Shown: positions 24,041 to 35,365 of the stretch, one piece after another
How positions within the stretch are numbered: the stretch's first letter is position 1
How the letters are laid out: each line of letters opens with the position of its first letter
Assembly: GCF_041260155.1 (NCBI RefSeq)
Contig: NW_027248277.1
Coordinates: 25,618,322 to 25,682,321 of the forward strand
Direction of reading: 5' to 3'
DNA length: 64,000 bases
DNA from: Ptychodera flava
Taxonomy: Eukaryota > Hemichordata > Enteropneusta > Ptychoderidae
Notes under the pieces: generated by a model
What the model was told of the DNA's origin: nothing
Database searches by the model: none
Seen by the model: the letters and a program-made list of their open reading frames with translations, nothing else
Translations under genes and position numbers: made by a program

Positions 24041-25815
24041 CTAGGACACGACATCAAGATCGGCGTCGAAGAACAGGCAGGTATATTGATGTTCGTCATT
24101 ATCTCTCCTGTATAGACAAAACTCAGCGTCTGAAGAGAATGTAATCTTCCCCGGTGGATTCCAATATAATTCTCCGGAAAGTCGTTCTGGGCACTCCTGC
24201 AAAATGTTGATTCGAAAGCATAAGAATAGAGAAGGATTACTGAACGAATATTAATTCTGATATGAAAGCTATGATCAAGACTTTATACACAAACTGTGTA
24301 TGGAAATAATATTTCAGTGCTATGCATTTGATGCGTAGCTACTATTTCAGGTGACAAGACATCTCTTTGAGGAAGACCTTATCAAGTTGTAAGTATGTCA
24401 TCTGAATTACACACACACACTGATTCAGAAGTCTCACTGTAATAAGAGTAAGTTTCAGGTCGATCGCAACCAATCGGCTACAATTGTCATGTTTTGAAAT
24501 TTCCCACGATTGGTTTCATCTCCAGAAACGCTTACGTTGTCTTCAAAACGAAAAAGTTACACTTCCGTCATGTTCAAAAGGTTGTAATTCGGGACATTCT
24601 TAATTCGTATTAATTTGGAGAAAATTTAATTTAAATTAATGTCCAGATGTTTCAGGAAATCGCTAGTTTTCCTAATTACGCTATAAAGACACAATTTATA
24701 GAAGTGAAAATGACGTTAATGAGTATTGTGACCTTTCATTTATGCTTTCTTCTGTTTAATTGAAAACCTCAATTAATGAACTCCTCCAGGACACACATTA
24801 CCAATCCTATGAAATTAAAAACTAATACTCAAGGACAGGAAGCAAAATCAAAGCAACCCATACGCTATAAAAAACAAACCATTTCAACATCATAGACCCG
24901 ACACTTTTTGTTCCAATAATGCACGGCTGCAATTTCTGTAAAAAGAGCAATTGGTTGCCTATAAGCAAATACGTACTTCCATAGTAAGTTCCTTGCATAT
25001 GGCAACTTCAGCATTGTCATAGTAATCGACATTACATTTGAAGCAATCGACAGCAAATTGATTTTCCATCTTTCTTCCCTATAATGAAGACAATAAAATA
25101 AGATTTAAACATGAGGATCTCGTACCCGGAGTCCTTTGATTTTTTTCTATTCTACAAGAAAACAATGCGTGCGTCATTGTAATGCAAATGGCAATGTTTT
25201 TCCTTGTAAAATTTAAAGAATTTCAGGGCAAAAATCGTCTGCTAAAAGATGGGTTTTTTCAGAGATGAAACAGCCTGCTGAAAGATGTTTTACAATTTCA
25301 AAATTTACAAAGAGTTATACAAAGAAAGTGCAAAACAATTGTGGAAATACCTAAGGAGTAAATGCGTAATCAATCATGATAACCCTCTCGTCCCGTACTA
25401 ATACACCTGAGCTGTTGTCAGTATAAAAGAAATATTGAAACAATAAACAAAGTAATGGTTTTTTACTATGTTGAAGGAGAATGTGGCACATTACCAGGTC
25501 CATATTTTCAAGTTCTTCTTCCACCACGGCAACAGCTCTGAAAGTCTTACTGTTGCCAATATATGGTCCCACAGCCAAGTAGGTCGTGTAAATCCCGTTT
25601 GGGGTCATATCTTTGATTTTATCAGGCAGGGTCGACAATTCGTCAAAACAGTCGACTCCTTCTGTCATAACGGCATTCATTATCGCGTCATTATAAAATC
25701 TCCTGACCAGATGTGTACAAATCCACGGCTTGGAATGAAATGGCTTATCCACATCGTCGTCGGCGTATGCGATAGCAAGAATAGCTGCGATAGCAAAGTT
25801 TAAGGTAATCTTCAT
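24041..25815 (-). CDS. Cys-rich secreted protein, reverse-strand copy (intact)
   Basis: Three coding exons on the minus strand: 25815-25495, 25078-24977 and 24196-24041. They give 107 + 34 + 51 = 192 residues. Donors are CTG|GTAATG and GAA|GTACGT; acceptors are TTATAG and CTGCAG. All junctions are phase 0. The start follows the acceptor TTTAG by eight bases (AAAACAAA-ATG), as in its paralogues. Residues 1-18 form a signal peptide (MKITLNFAIAAILAIAYA). The mature part has eight cysteines: C-x22-C, C-x2-C-x12-C and C-x24-C-x12-C. Conserved words are HSKPWICTHLV, VDCFDEL, KDMTP, VGPYIG, YWNPPGK and DAEFC. An extracellular, disulphide-stabilised protein is inferred. I do not recognise the family and assign no function. 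Two 5'-exon/promoter candidates lie upstream. Confidence 0.85.
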
Positions 25816-25822
25816 TTTGTTT

Positions 25823-26212
25823 TCTAAACGAGAAGAACATATTTGTCATAACCATGCAGCTAAATTTTGCACCACTTTTTATGTAGGTAAACACGCTATT
25901 ATAACAATGTGGTGTATTTCTACATTATGCAAGAATTTTCTCGTGGAGACATTTATTGTTTTATTTTAATACCTTCTTCCAGATACAATACTATCAGTGT
26001 GAACGACAACTACCGTGGTTAAAAACACAAAGGTACTAATTCTTTAATATTGCCTTAAGACAATATAAACGTCTTTAGAAATACTAGACATTTTCATACC
26101 GATAATTGTTACCCTGGTGTAATAATTCAATCAGGAATGATTCGCTCGTGAAAGTACCAGTGATAAACGTGTAGAAACAAATAAAAGCAGTAAAGCATTA
26201 TGTATACATACC
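25823..26212 (-). other. 5'-UTR intron of the reverse-strand gene
   Basis: The donor ACTG|GTATGT is at 26211 and the acceptor CTCGTTTAG ends at 25824, on the minus strand. The acceptor is conserved in all copies at eight bases before the ATG. The intron contains no ORF of note. Confidence 0.6.
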
Positions 26213-26540
26213 AGTGCTTTTTGGTCTCCCCTCGCGTATTTTCACGCTAAGAGTGTCTCCCAATAAGAGTTCTTCTTGCACTTTCCCTCGTTTATAAATG
26301 CAGAGCTATTTTATAGACTCAGATGGACAAAATATATTCATTTTTTCCCCACCAGCCAATAAAAAGCAGGGTATTAAAGCTAAAAGTAGCAACCAATATA
26401 AACTGTGGTTATTTTTGCTCTTGGCCTTGCAGCAGGCAGTATATTGATTTTTTCCCTTTAGCAGTAGTCAATATATTCTGATGCTTTATTATGATCCATA
26501 TTGCTGCGTTTTAATGTGGCAAATGGTCGAAACATAGAAA
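26212..26540 (-). promoter_or_regulatory. TATA/CCAAT promoter and 5' exon of the reverse-strand gene
   Basis: On the minus strand it has ATTGG at 26397-26393 and 26360-26356 (inverted CCAAT boxes), then GAGTCTATAAAATAG with the TATA box at 26315-26307. A non-coding 5' exon would run from about 26284 to 26212 (donor GTATGT). The order and spacing match the promoters of the 32.3-kb gene and of the damaged copy. Confidence 0.7.
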
Positions 26541-26683
26541 TTTGACGTACATGTTTGCGTCAACGACATATTTAAGACCACACCATCTCCAACGCGTACT
26601 ATGCGCAATGGGGTAAGTCTGAAGTAAAAGATTGCTTGTCAAAAAATGCTAGAATAGAAGTTATTAAAGGCTTGTTTATTGCG

Positions 26684-26871
26684 TTAAAGGTATACAGTCA
26701 CCTGTCATCTAAATATGATATGGTCAAAGGGGCGTTCTTTGGTCTTCAATGTGCCCATGTGAGGGCGTCGTCTTTATCAAGCATTCAACCGCTTAAAAAC
26801 TGTGATTGGTTAGATTTTCTCTTTTCATGGTAACATTGGCAAGTTTGGAACAGGTGACATAATACCTTTAG
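26684..26871. mobile_element. TTAA-type MITE, second copy
   Basis: The same element as 257-439, in the opposite orientation. The left end is TTAA-AGGTATACAGTCACCTGT (26684 onward). The right end reads ACAGGTGACATAATACCT followed by TTAG, so one flank has mutated. It lies between the two 5' exons of the reverse-strand gene. Confidence 0.65.
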
Positions 26872-27274
26872 AGTCGCAATTATGAAAGGCATGTTTTGTT
26901 TAGTTGCCCATTTATTGTTTTTGTTTACTAAGTATATACATTTATATTATTACTTTGAAATGCTACACTTTACATCTGAAAACTCAGCATTTATCTGTTT
27001 TAATAAAGGTTTATGTTTAACGGACGTATGACAATAACCCGAATTTCACACCAAAGCATGATTCGTGTCTGCAGTTGTGAAGTTACCCACCAACATTAAC
27101 TTTTGTCGCGTCAAGTGAATGTGTAGATGTTTGCGCTTGATACCTAGATAATAGGTCAAGTTTGACTTCAATAATGGATTTTTCCACACCCCGCTAATGT
27201 TATTGCGTTGACTGACACAATATCGTTTGTATATTTTGTTATTTCGTGATGAACTTTGAAGCAAATAAAGGCAG

Positions 27275-27420
27275 CAAAGCCCTGGTATACTTACCAGTGC
27301 GTTTTTGTCTTCCCTCGCGTATTGTCACACTGACAGCGTCTGTTAACAGTTCTCTTGGAACTTTCCACGGATTTTACGAATGCAGTACTATTTTACAGAT
27401 TCAGATGATATCGTTTATTT
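27275..27420 (-). promoter_or_regulatory. Second, distal 5' exon/promoter copy
   Basis: The minus strand aligns with the proximal 5' exon. It shares the TATA-position word CTGTAAAATAGTACTGC (about 27397-27381), a GGAAAGT match, AATACGCGAGGG, and a 5' exon end CACTG|GTAAG at 27295. The donor is better than the proximal one, but the TATA box has become TGTAAAAT. It could be an alternative first exon of the gene at 25.8 kb or a leftover of a duplicate. Confidence 0.55.
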
Positions 27421-27429
27421 CCACAAAAA

Positions 27430-28220
27430 TGTGACGGCTGCATACAGCATATTTCAAATAATAAAAACACTTCGAAACGAATTAAAATAAGAAAATTATA
27501 CCTAATTTATAGATTTTGTAATGTCACTTTGACCGGTCTATTTGCTTACAAGTGTTCATTTTCTCTATTTCTCACGTCTTTCTTGTCGGCGCCATCTTTT
27601 TGTATGTCTTATTCGTGATTTATTCATATCATTTAAATATATAATATTAGGGCACTGTTCACTGGCTGGCCCAGGCTCATCAAACTGTATCCAATTATTT
27701 TAATTATTTTAATGTTTGAAGTTGTTTTTTCCCCTTTATTTTACCATGCTGATTGAGAGTGTAGTAGGAAAGTTCCACTTGTTTGTCGTTGTGCTTTAGT
27801 CCCTGCTTAACTGTGTTTTGAAGACGTCTTGTGTATTGGAACCGGAAATTACCGACGGTTCGTTCTTCTAAGGTATAACCGTGAACTTCTATTCACATTC
27901 CATAAAATTATAGCCGAGTCTAATTTGAAAAATGAATTCGACCCATTATGAGCATCAGTACAAAATCGACGATTAATCAAGTCGAACTCTAAATTGTAGG
28001 AAGAAGAGAGAGTCCAGAGGAGGGTAGACTTGTGACGTCAGATATAAACAAAAAAACTTGTGACACTAACAATAAGTCTGCAACAGGAGGACTGAGGGGT
28101 TCGTTCATGATTCAGTGTTAGAGCACAAATAAATTTGTATACCAATGCATATCATATCATGAATATGTAAATAATATAGCAACCAGCCTTGCAGTAGATA
28201 AAGAGAAAGAAAGGATTAAA
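27430..28220. other. No gene recognised
   Basis: No coding exon or element ends recognised. Confidence 0.4.
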
Positions 28221-28221
28221 T

Positions 28222-28320
28222 TAAAAATTAAAGCTGCAAGCAGCGTTAGTGGGGCCCAAGTGGTTGCCATGATTGAAAGAACATTTATAAGACTAAGCTA
28301 GGGCCCCTAATAAGACAAGA
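28222..28320. repeat. Interspersed repeat beginning GCTGCAAGCAGCGTT
   Basis: It shares 'aaagctgcaagcagcgtt' and GGGCCCAAGTGGTTG with 62552-62600. The word is a small palindrome (GCTGC-AA-GCAGC). It abuts the left edge of duplication unit B. Family unknown. Confidence 0.6.
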
Positions 28321-29228
28321 GCAAAATGTAAAAATGATGGTATTAGATGACAAAGGTCATGCACATTGCGATTTTGAGAGGTGTGAACATGTTGTCATCA
28401 TTTAGCTAAAGCTAATAAGAAGCGCCTTCGAAGGTTACGTTATATCCGGTGATTTATATTGTCCTTATTTACACCAAATCGAGAACTACTATGTAGCTGA
28501 TTGCAATTTTCGAAGTAATTTTAAAAACAGCTGTGAATTTGAATTGCAGTAATCTAGTTAGTGAAAGCTTTCCGGGAAATTGCACATACACCATTCAAAA
28601 AACGAAGGTTGGGGTTTTTTAAGGGTTGAATTTGTACTCGTTTACCTTTTTCTATTTTGTTTATTGTCTAGCACAAGAAAAGTGATGTTCTCAACACCTA
28701 CGACAACTGATGGGAAGAACAACCAGTATATATTTTGCCAACTCAGTTCTGACGGTAAAAATAGACAATGTAAGGTATATGTTATAAACTGAATTTTAAT
28801 TGTCAAACCATAGACAGTAGATGAACTACTTTCTATGGTCAAACCATCTGCTTGTAGATGGCCGTAATCAAGGTAGTAACATTTGATACATATACATGAC
28901 ACATTCAAGGACTTCTCAGTGCACAAATATGCGTAGCTGCACCCTTGTTTCGTTTAAGCAGGGAACGCGGTTATGACCGACTTTGCCAGTCAAGGTGTTT
29001 ACTCGGGCGGGGACCCTCCCTCGAAATAACTATGCTACGTCGACCTCATCAAGCGAAGCGGACCTGGACGGTTTGTTATGGTGGTAATTAAAAAACAAAG
29101 GCGTTGCATCGCAAAATTCAACTTACTCTTCTAATTTTGGTTTTAATATACCAGTAGAGGTTGCTTAGATTAGGGTTTTTTTTCAATAAATCTACTCTAA
29201 GATAAATAAGTTATGAAAAATCCAATGA

Positions 29229-29932
29229 GAGAAAACCTTATTGCAATGAAATGTCATAGTTGCCATATGTCTGATTGTTAAAATTATTTGTATAATTTGC
29301 CTAAAAATTGATTTTGGAGAATGCTGGCATAGTTTGAACTGAGAGCCCGCCTCTTTTTTCAACTGACCTGGTATATTTTAAGAAAAGAGAGCAGTGATAT
29401 AAAAGCTACATACTGCAATTTATATACCTGTACGTATTGTTTTTATAATTTCAATGCAGCCGCTCTGCCTCTTGGAAGCTTAATTTTTGAATCCGTCGCA
29501 TGCATAATACTTGGTAATCAGCAGTGACATACATTTAGGCCGATGACCTATCGTAGCTGAATAAATAACTGTTACAACAAATATCGAAGCTAACGGGCAA
29601 CACTTTCGACGATTAACACCTAATACTATGTCGGAACAATCTTAATTCCGTCTTAAAGCGACGCACACCGAAATCAAGTTTAGTATTCAAAAACTGTACT
29701 TAATGCTAAGTAAAATTCGCCAGTGTTAAATTCGTTAAGGGTTTTACAAATACATGTATATCCTCCCCGCAGTGGCACTCTACGCGATCAATACCGTGTC
29801 AACCAATTCAATTTTGTGTGATGTGCGAGACATTCATGCTAAACCTTGGAAACATATCTAAGTACCGATCGTAAACACGTAACCCTGAGAGAAAACCTTA
29901 TTGCAATGAAATGTCATAGTTGCCATATGTCT
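29229..29932. repeat. 44-bp exact duplicate flanked by an 8-bp direct repeat
   Basis: Bases 29229-29272 recur without change at 29889-29932. The second copy is bracketed by AACCCTGA at 29881-29888 and again at 29933-29940, as if inserted with an 8-bp target duplication. Confidence 0.8.
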
Positions 29933-29973
29933 AACCCTGAACATTCACTGAAAGAGACAACATTTAATGCCAT

Positions 29974-30685
29974 TGTGACATAGCCCTTCATAGTTTAATA
30001 TTTTATCACTTGAATTTAGTTTTTACTGTGACCTATAGTGACCCCTTCTACACGTTGGGCATCGTGAGAATGATTCCCTTGTTTATCTGCGAGACTCTCT
30101 TGATGTAACAGTTCATACGCTCTTAGTGAACGTGTTGTTTTGACAACTGCTTAAGTCATTAGCATTGACCGGACGCTATGTTGACAGATGTACTGATGGG
30201 AGCGACCTTTCCTGTCTTTCACTACTACCGACTTTCTTTTAGTTAATTATAGATGCATACCAAAGGCATGACAATATGCAGATTTAGAGACGATTTAAGT
30301 TGTACACATTCTAGACAGAGAGACACTTCACTTCACTTCACTTCACGTCTTGACGCATTCCTGTACAGAGATGTAGACGCTCTGAGACTTTGACGTACCG
30401 ACTTAGTGAGAAGCCCAGTCTGTTTGACTGTGGTGGACCACGTTTTGTAGAACCTGTTGAGAACCTGTTGCGACGCCCGATGACGACACTAACCGTGACC
30501 GACGCCTATTATTAGACTAGTGTGAGACATAGAAGTTTTACCGTACAACTTATGTTACTCAGCTGAATAAAGTGCTACGACTTAGATTATATTTGTGTAC
30601 CAGTTGCCATCTCTACTGCCTGACGTTCCACGCCACAGAGTGTGCGTATCCGACAATAGCTATATCACAACCACGCTACGTGACA
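29974..30685 (+). mobile_element. Possible solo LTR fossil
   Basis: About 710 bp begins TGTGACATAG and ends CTACGTGACA, which are imperfectly inverted. It has an AATAAA word near 30564 and no coding capacity. It lies inside sequence missing from unit A, so it arrived after the duplication or was lost from A. No clear target duplication and no internal retroviral part were seen. The family cannot be named; this is a tentative call. Confidence 0.3.
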
Positions 30686-31069
30686 CTATTAGGACAGCAA
30701 GACTAAACAATCAATGCTTGAGCATTGAACTCCGGCTGTTATCTTCGACGTCTTAAACCATGTGTATACCGTCATTATACACCAATAAAAAGTCATTGTT
30801 TTGACTATTGCGATGTTAAATGTAGGCATAATGATTTCAAAATGATAATGAAAAGAACAGTGATTTGCACTTTGTGATAAAAAGCAAACTAACAAACAAA
30901 GGAACAGACAGACAGAAAGGCAAAAAATGCATTTCACAAGCGCTCGACACTTCAATTGCTGGCACGCCTTGACCTGGATGATGTACATCATTGCACACAG
31001 TGAAGGTCGAATCAAGGTGTGGTCAAAAGTAACATACCTGACACGCAAACGTGCGCGTCAAACAATACG

Positions 31070-31458
31070 CGTATGTTTCGACCATTCTCATTGGTTTTAG
31101 CAGTTCATACTAGTTTAAACTGTAAAAACCGAACAGCAATAAGTCGACCAATCCCAAGCTTTGTACTTGAGTGTTAATAGCATGAAAAGCTGACGGATCA
31201 AATTATAGCATCAAAATATACTGGTCAGTGCACAGAACAAAAATAGCTAAAGTTCGCATTGGTTGCCACTTTAGAAAATGAATAACAAGGTTCTTATTGG
31301 CTCCTGGGAAAGAACAGCATTTCAGAATCTCTACTTGTGTGAGTCTATAAAATATCACTGTGTTCATTTACGTGCCGAATAGCTGCACGTGACGGATAGT
31401 TGCTATTCAGAGGCACGCTAGTGGTGACAATTGGCGAGAAAAGAGAGTAAAAACGCCG
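31070..31458 (+). promoter_or_regulatory. TATA/CCAAT promoter and 5' exon of the forward intact gene
   Basis: Inverted CCAAT boxes lie at 31258-31262 and 31296-31300, and a TATA box TATAAAATA at 31346-31354. A non-coding 5' exon of about 31376-31458 ends GCCG|GTAGGT. The next acceptor (TTCAG, 32284) is eight bases before the ATG. Upstream blocks (GGTTTTAGCAGTTC, GACCAATCC, AAGCTTTGTAC, TATAGCATCAAAATAT) recur in front of every family copy except the 58.7-kb gene. Confidence 0.7.
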
Positions 31459-32292
31459 GTAGGTTTACACATACTCTGTTTTATTTGGCTTTCTCTTGTA
31501 CCTCTATTACTGCACAAAAAATGTTTTACTTTTAATGAACAGATCATTAAAAATTGAAATTGTGTATGAAGGTAACAATGCTTGGTATAAAAATTACCAT
31601 TCTTTCTATAGTCATCCAATGTGAAAGTAATTGTATTTCTCCTGTGTTAAATGCAATTAAATTATCGTTTCCACGTAGTGATTAACGTTCACAATGTTTA
31701 TAATAACTCGAAATGAAAGTATTAAGGCAACTGCGCTTAGAGTCCTTGCCAGACAATTCATGAACGATTAATAGATCGCGTTGTTACAGAATGAACTGTC
31801 AAAGAGAAGTTGTAGTTTTTGTGATGAAAAGAATGTTGAGGATGAGTTAAACTTTTGTTTAGTATAACTTTTCCATACGAAACTCAGGGAACAATACCTA
31901 CCTCGCAATATTTATCAGTGTCAGTTCACTGAAAATTTATAATCTTATTGCAATCGGATAATGCTGCTTTATTGTGCAATTTGTCAAAATATATTTTATG
32001 CAACGAAAAAAATGAAATGTATCTCGATATTGATGCAAATAATAATAATATACAGTTATTATAAAGTCAGGCACTGATTTCAAGTTATGTTTGTGCAGCT
32101 GGCTTACAAGCAAATTTATATTTATTTATTCTTGTATACATTAAGGGCGGTGGCCTAATTTAATTATTTTTTTATTTCATTTTATTTATTTATTTATTTA
32201 TTTATGCATATTCATGTTATAATATACAGAACAATGCAAAATGTACAGGCATTGTTTTAATGACAATAAGTTCTTCTCATTCAGAAAACAAA

Positions 32293-34122
32293 ATGAAGTT
32301 TACCTTAGCGATCGCAATAATTCTTGCCGTCACAAACGCCGACGACAGTGTCGATCTGCCATTTCATTCCAAGCCGTGGATTTGCACGCATCTCGTCAAG
32401 AAAGTGTACGAAAAAGCGATTTGGAATGTCGTCGCAACGCCAGGAATCGACTGCTTCGATGAGTTGTTAGCCCTGCCTGATAAAATCAGAGACATGACCC
32501 CGATCAAGACCTATCCGAACTACATGGTTGTTGGACCGTACATTGGTAAAAGTAAAACCTTCAGAGTCGTTGCCGTGGTGGAAGATGAACTCGAAAGTAT
32601 AGACCTGGTAATGTTCTAGATTCTATTCACATTTGCCGTCATGGTAGAGTTACAATGACTTTTGCGAGAATTCATACTCCAAAATGATAGTACCACCGCA
32701 ATAAATACATGTTACCAATTTTATGTCAATCTACTCGTTTCTGGTACCAAATTGAACTCTTTTGTTGAATTTTTAAGTACTGGCGCATGCGTATCAGTAA
32801 GCCGTTTCGGCTGCCTTCGGATGCAGGCTGTGCGAGCTTTTAACATGTAAGGGACCCCTGGCAGAAAATTATAATGTTTACATCATCTTTTACTGTCTTA
32901 TTTATAGGGAAAGAAGATTCAAGATAAATTTCCCGTCGAATGCTTGAAATGCAATATTAGATATTATGGTGACAATATTGGAGTTGCCACATGCAACGAA
33001 CTGACTATGGAAGTAAGTACAGTATTCACTAATTAAAGGGACATTAGCTGTAACTTTTGCCTAATTTTTCACTACTCTGTTTTAAATGTATCAACACAGA
33101 ATTTTACTATAATCCGATCATCATGACCAATGCCCGGTGTCTTGCTTGCCAACACAGCCTGTATATGTGAAATGACCATTGTTATTGTTGATAAATGTAT
33201 TCTTGTCCGGACCTGAATACAAAATTTAAACAATTACAATGCAGATTATACTCATATACGGTATATTTATGAGCTAAATATTAGGAATTTTTCCATGGTT
33301 CAGGGATTCAAACCAGAAACTGCAGCTGATACACAGAACAAACAGAATAAAAAAATGACGAAAGTTACAGCTAATGGATCTTTAAGCAAACGGTAACCCT
33401 TTGATATAAAATGTGAGCTTCACCTTCCAGTAGTTGGAGTAGAAGTGGCGGTTGAATAATATGTTCAGTGGAATGCCATTGCCATTGCACTACATCAAGT
33501 AGCTTCTTGTGAGTTCGTGTAAGTTTCTGGTGTCACTAGTAGGTAACGTGAATCCAGGACTTGAGTCACATATTCAAGCTGTTTGTCAAATAATAAAATA
33601 GAACATTCTTAGTTCTCAGGAACTAAAAACTGATCTTAAGGTTTAAATAGTTAAACTTCATTTTATGTGTCCTCTACAAATTTGATCGTTATTTTCCAAG
33701 CGGGTTTCTCGCATCATGAGATACTCGCTAAAATGCAACAAATACGAAGACTGCATTGTGAGGTAATTTTTCACACCCTCCGCAGACTGTACAAAATCTA
33801 AAAACAGTGTTTCTAATTACTGTGAACTCTCGTTTGAGCCTTAAATCGTGAGACCAGCGTTCCCTACACATGAAGTAAATCCTATCGGCTAAAAAGCTGA
33901 ACAAATGTAGATTAAGAACACTTGAATTTTACGCTTTTCTTTTGTTGTCCTATCAACGTTTTGCAGGAGTGTCCAGAACGACTTTCCGGAGAAATGTACT
34001 GGAATCCACCGGGGAAGCTTACATCTTCTTCTGACGCCGAGTTTTGTATGTACAGGAAGGAAAATGACGTACATGAATATATCTGCACAATCTTTGACGC
34101 CAATCTTGACGTAGAGTCCTAG
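32293..34122 (+). CDS. Cys-rich secreted protein, forward copy (intact)
   Basis: Exons are 32293-32607, 32908-33012 and 33967-34122, giving 105 + 35 + 51 = 191 residues. Donors CTG|GTAATG and GAA|GTAAGT and acceptors TTATAG and TTGCAG keep phase 0 throughout. The signal peptide is MKFTLAIAIILAVTNA, and an acidic DDSVD segment follows. Eight cysteines: exon 1 C-x22-C, exon 2 C-x2-C-x13-C, exon 3 C-x24-C-x12-C, with x7 across the exon 2/3 junction. Conserved words are HSKPWICTHLVKKVY, IDCFDEL, DMTPIKTY, VGPYIGKSKTFR, ECPERLSGE, YWNPPGK and DAEFC. It is inferred to be secreted with four disulphides. I do not recognise the family or function. A TTAA MITE sits in intron 2. The damaged paralogue at 9.6 kb is its direct duplicate. 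Confidence 0.87.
33033..33385. mobile_element. TTAA MITE in intron 2 of the forward gene
   Basis: The element at 33037-33381 lies between TTAA copies (33033-33036 and 33382-33385). Inverted ends are AGGGACATTAGCTGTAAC and GTTACAGCTAATGGATCT. Unit A has the empty site near 11110 ('cactaataaagccaacgg'), so the insertion postdates the duplication. Confidence 0.8.
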
Positions 34123-34383
34123 AATTGTGCATATGTACGTCAAATAGATTTCGTGTTGATACAATGCTGCGTTATCACTCATTTTATCATGAAAGCAAAC
34201 AATATAAACTTTTTATTGAATATATCTATTTGAATCGCGCTCTATCAATCTTACATTCACACTTTAGTCGATTTTATGAAGAAGAATATAAATATTAAAA
34301 CAGCCAAATGATGTTGTTCAAATAAGAACTCAATACCTGACCACAATAAACAGTTTGCCAAGGAGTTTCTTGTTCTGTGACAA

Positions 34384-34389
34384 AATAAA
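34384..34389 (+). terminator. Candidate poly(A) signal of the forward gene
   Basis: AATAAA lies about 260 bases after the stop. It is conserved in the A copy, where a MITE has pushed it further from the stop. A second AATAAA follows within 30 bases. Confidence 0.45.
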
Positions 34390-35365
34390 TGTAGAACTCT
34401 CTAAAATAAATATTATGAGAATAACAGCTACATTAATGTGTATTAATTGGTCCCGCGTGAGGTTCTAAACAATTAGTCCTCCTGCCGTCTTTGGTTCAAT
34501 TTCTTTCGCACCGGGATGGATAATTTATGGCATTTGTCGGGTGATGCTGCTAAAGATCGGCCGATGCATCGGTCGCCGATAAGGAAAAAAAGGCACCTAA
34601 CGTGTTTAATCACTATGCAAAGAATACCTGGACAGTGTGATACGATGCGCATGCAACAATGAATATCAGGTTTTTCTCAAAATGCAGTAATATTTTTTTT
34701 AAAGGGTCGCAGCAATTTATTGCGGGAATATAAGGGGAAACGTCCATTAAGACAGGCTCTAAAAATCCGTCAGAACTTTTGCAAAGTGCATAATCAAACT
34801 ATATACTGTGGCATTCTACATTGGCTTTGCCAAATGAGAAACATTGCATATTTATTCTAAATTGAGCTGGTCTTCTAAGAAAACGACTTCTACATTTTAT
34901 AGAGACAATCACATATTTTTTTTTACAAGACCACCATATAGATATGATGAAAGTGATTTACCCTTGATGTTTAGCATATTTTCATCCATCGGTATCGGTA
35001 AGAAATAACTGAAAAAAAATCACGGGAATAGAGTGAAATCAAGAATTCCACATAGTCAGGACAAACATTGCATTGATATAACAGATAAGCTATTCTTAAC
35101 CAATGCAAATAAGTCTGACCTGTAAAACAAGCGTTTTTGAAGTACTGACAGGTAACAATTTTTACTTGGCGAATTTCTATCCGACCCCTCAAACCAAATG
35201 ATTTGACCTAACTTGGTGCCTATTTGTAAGCACCTGAAGCAAATATCGGACATTTAAATATACCTATCTGACGATCCCGTGAATGCGTGAAATTCCAATA
35301 ATAGGTAACAAACATTCCTGATATGTTCACATCTGTACGGTTACATTGCTCTGCGATCCGGCATC

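Noticed and set aside
25468-25803. 111-codon plus-strand ORF
   Set aside because: It is antisense to exon 1 of the intact reverse-strand gene. Similar shadows occur at 9592, 14142, 33912 and 58641.
28580-28926. Overlapping 70- and 94-codon ORFs at the left of unit B
   Set aside because: The matching part of unit A does not keep either frame, so coding is unlikely.
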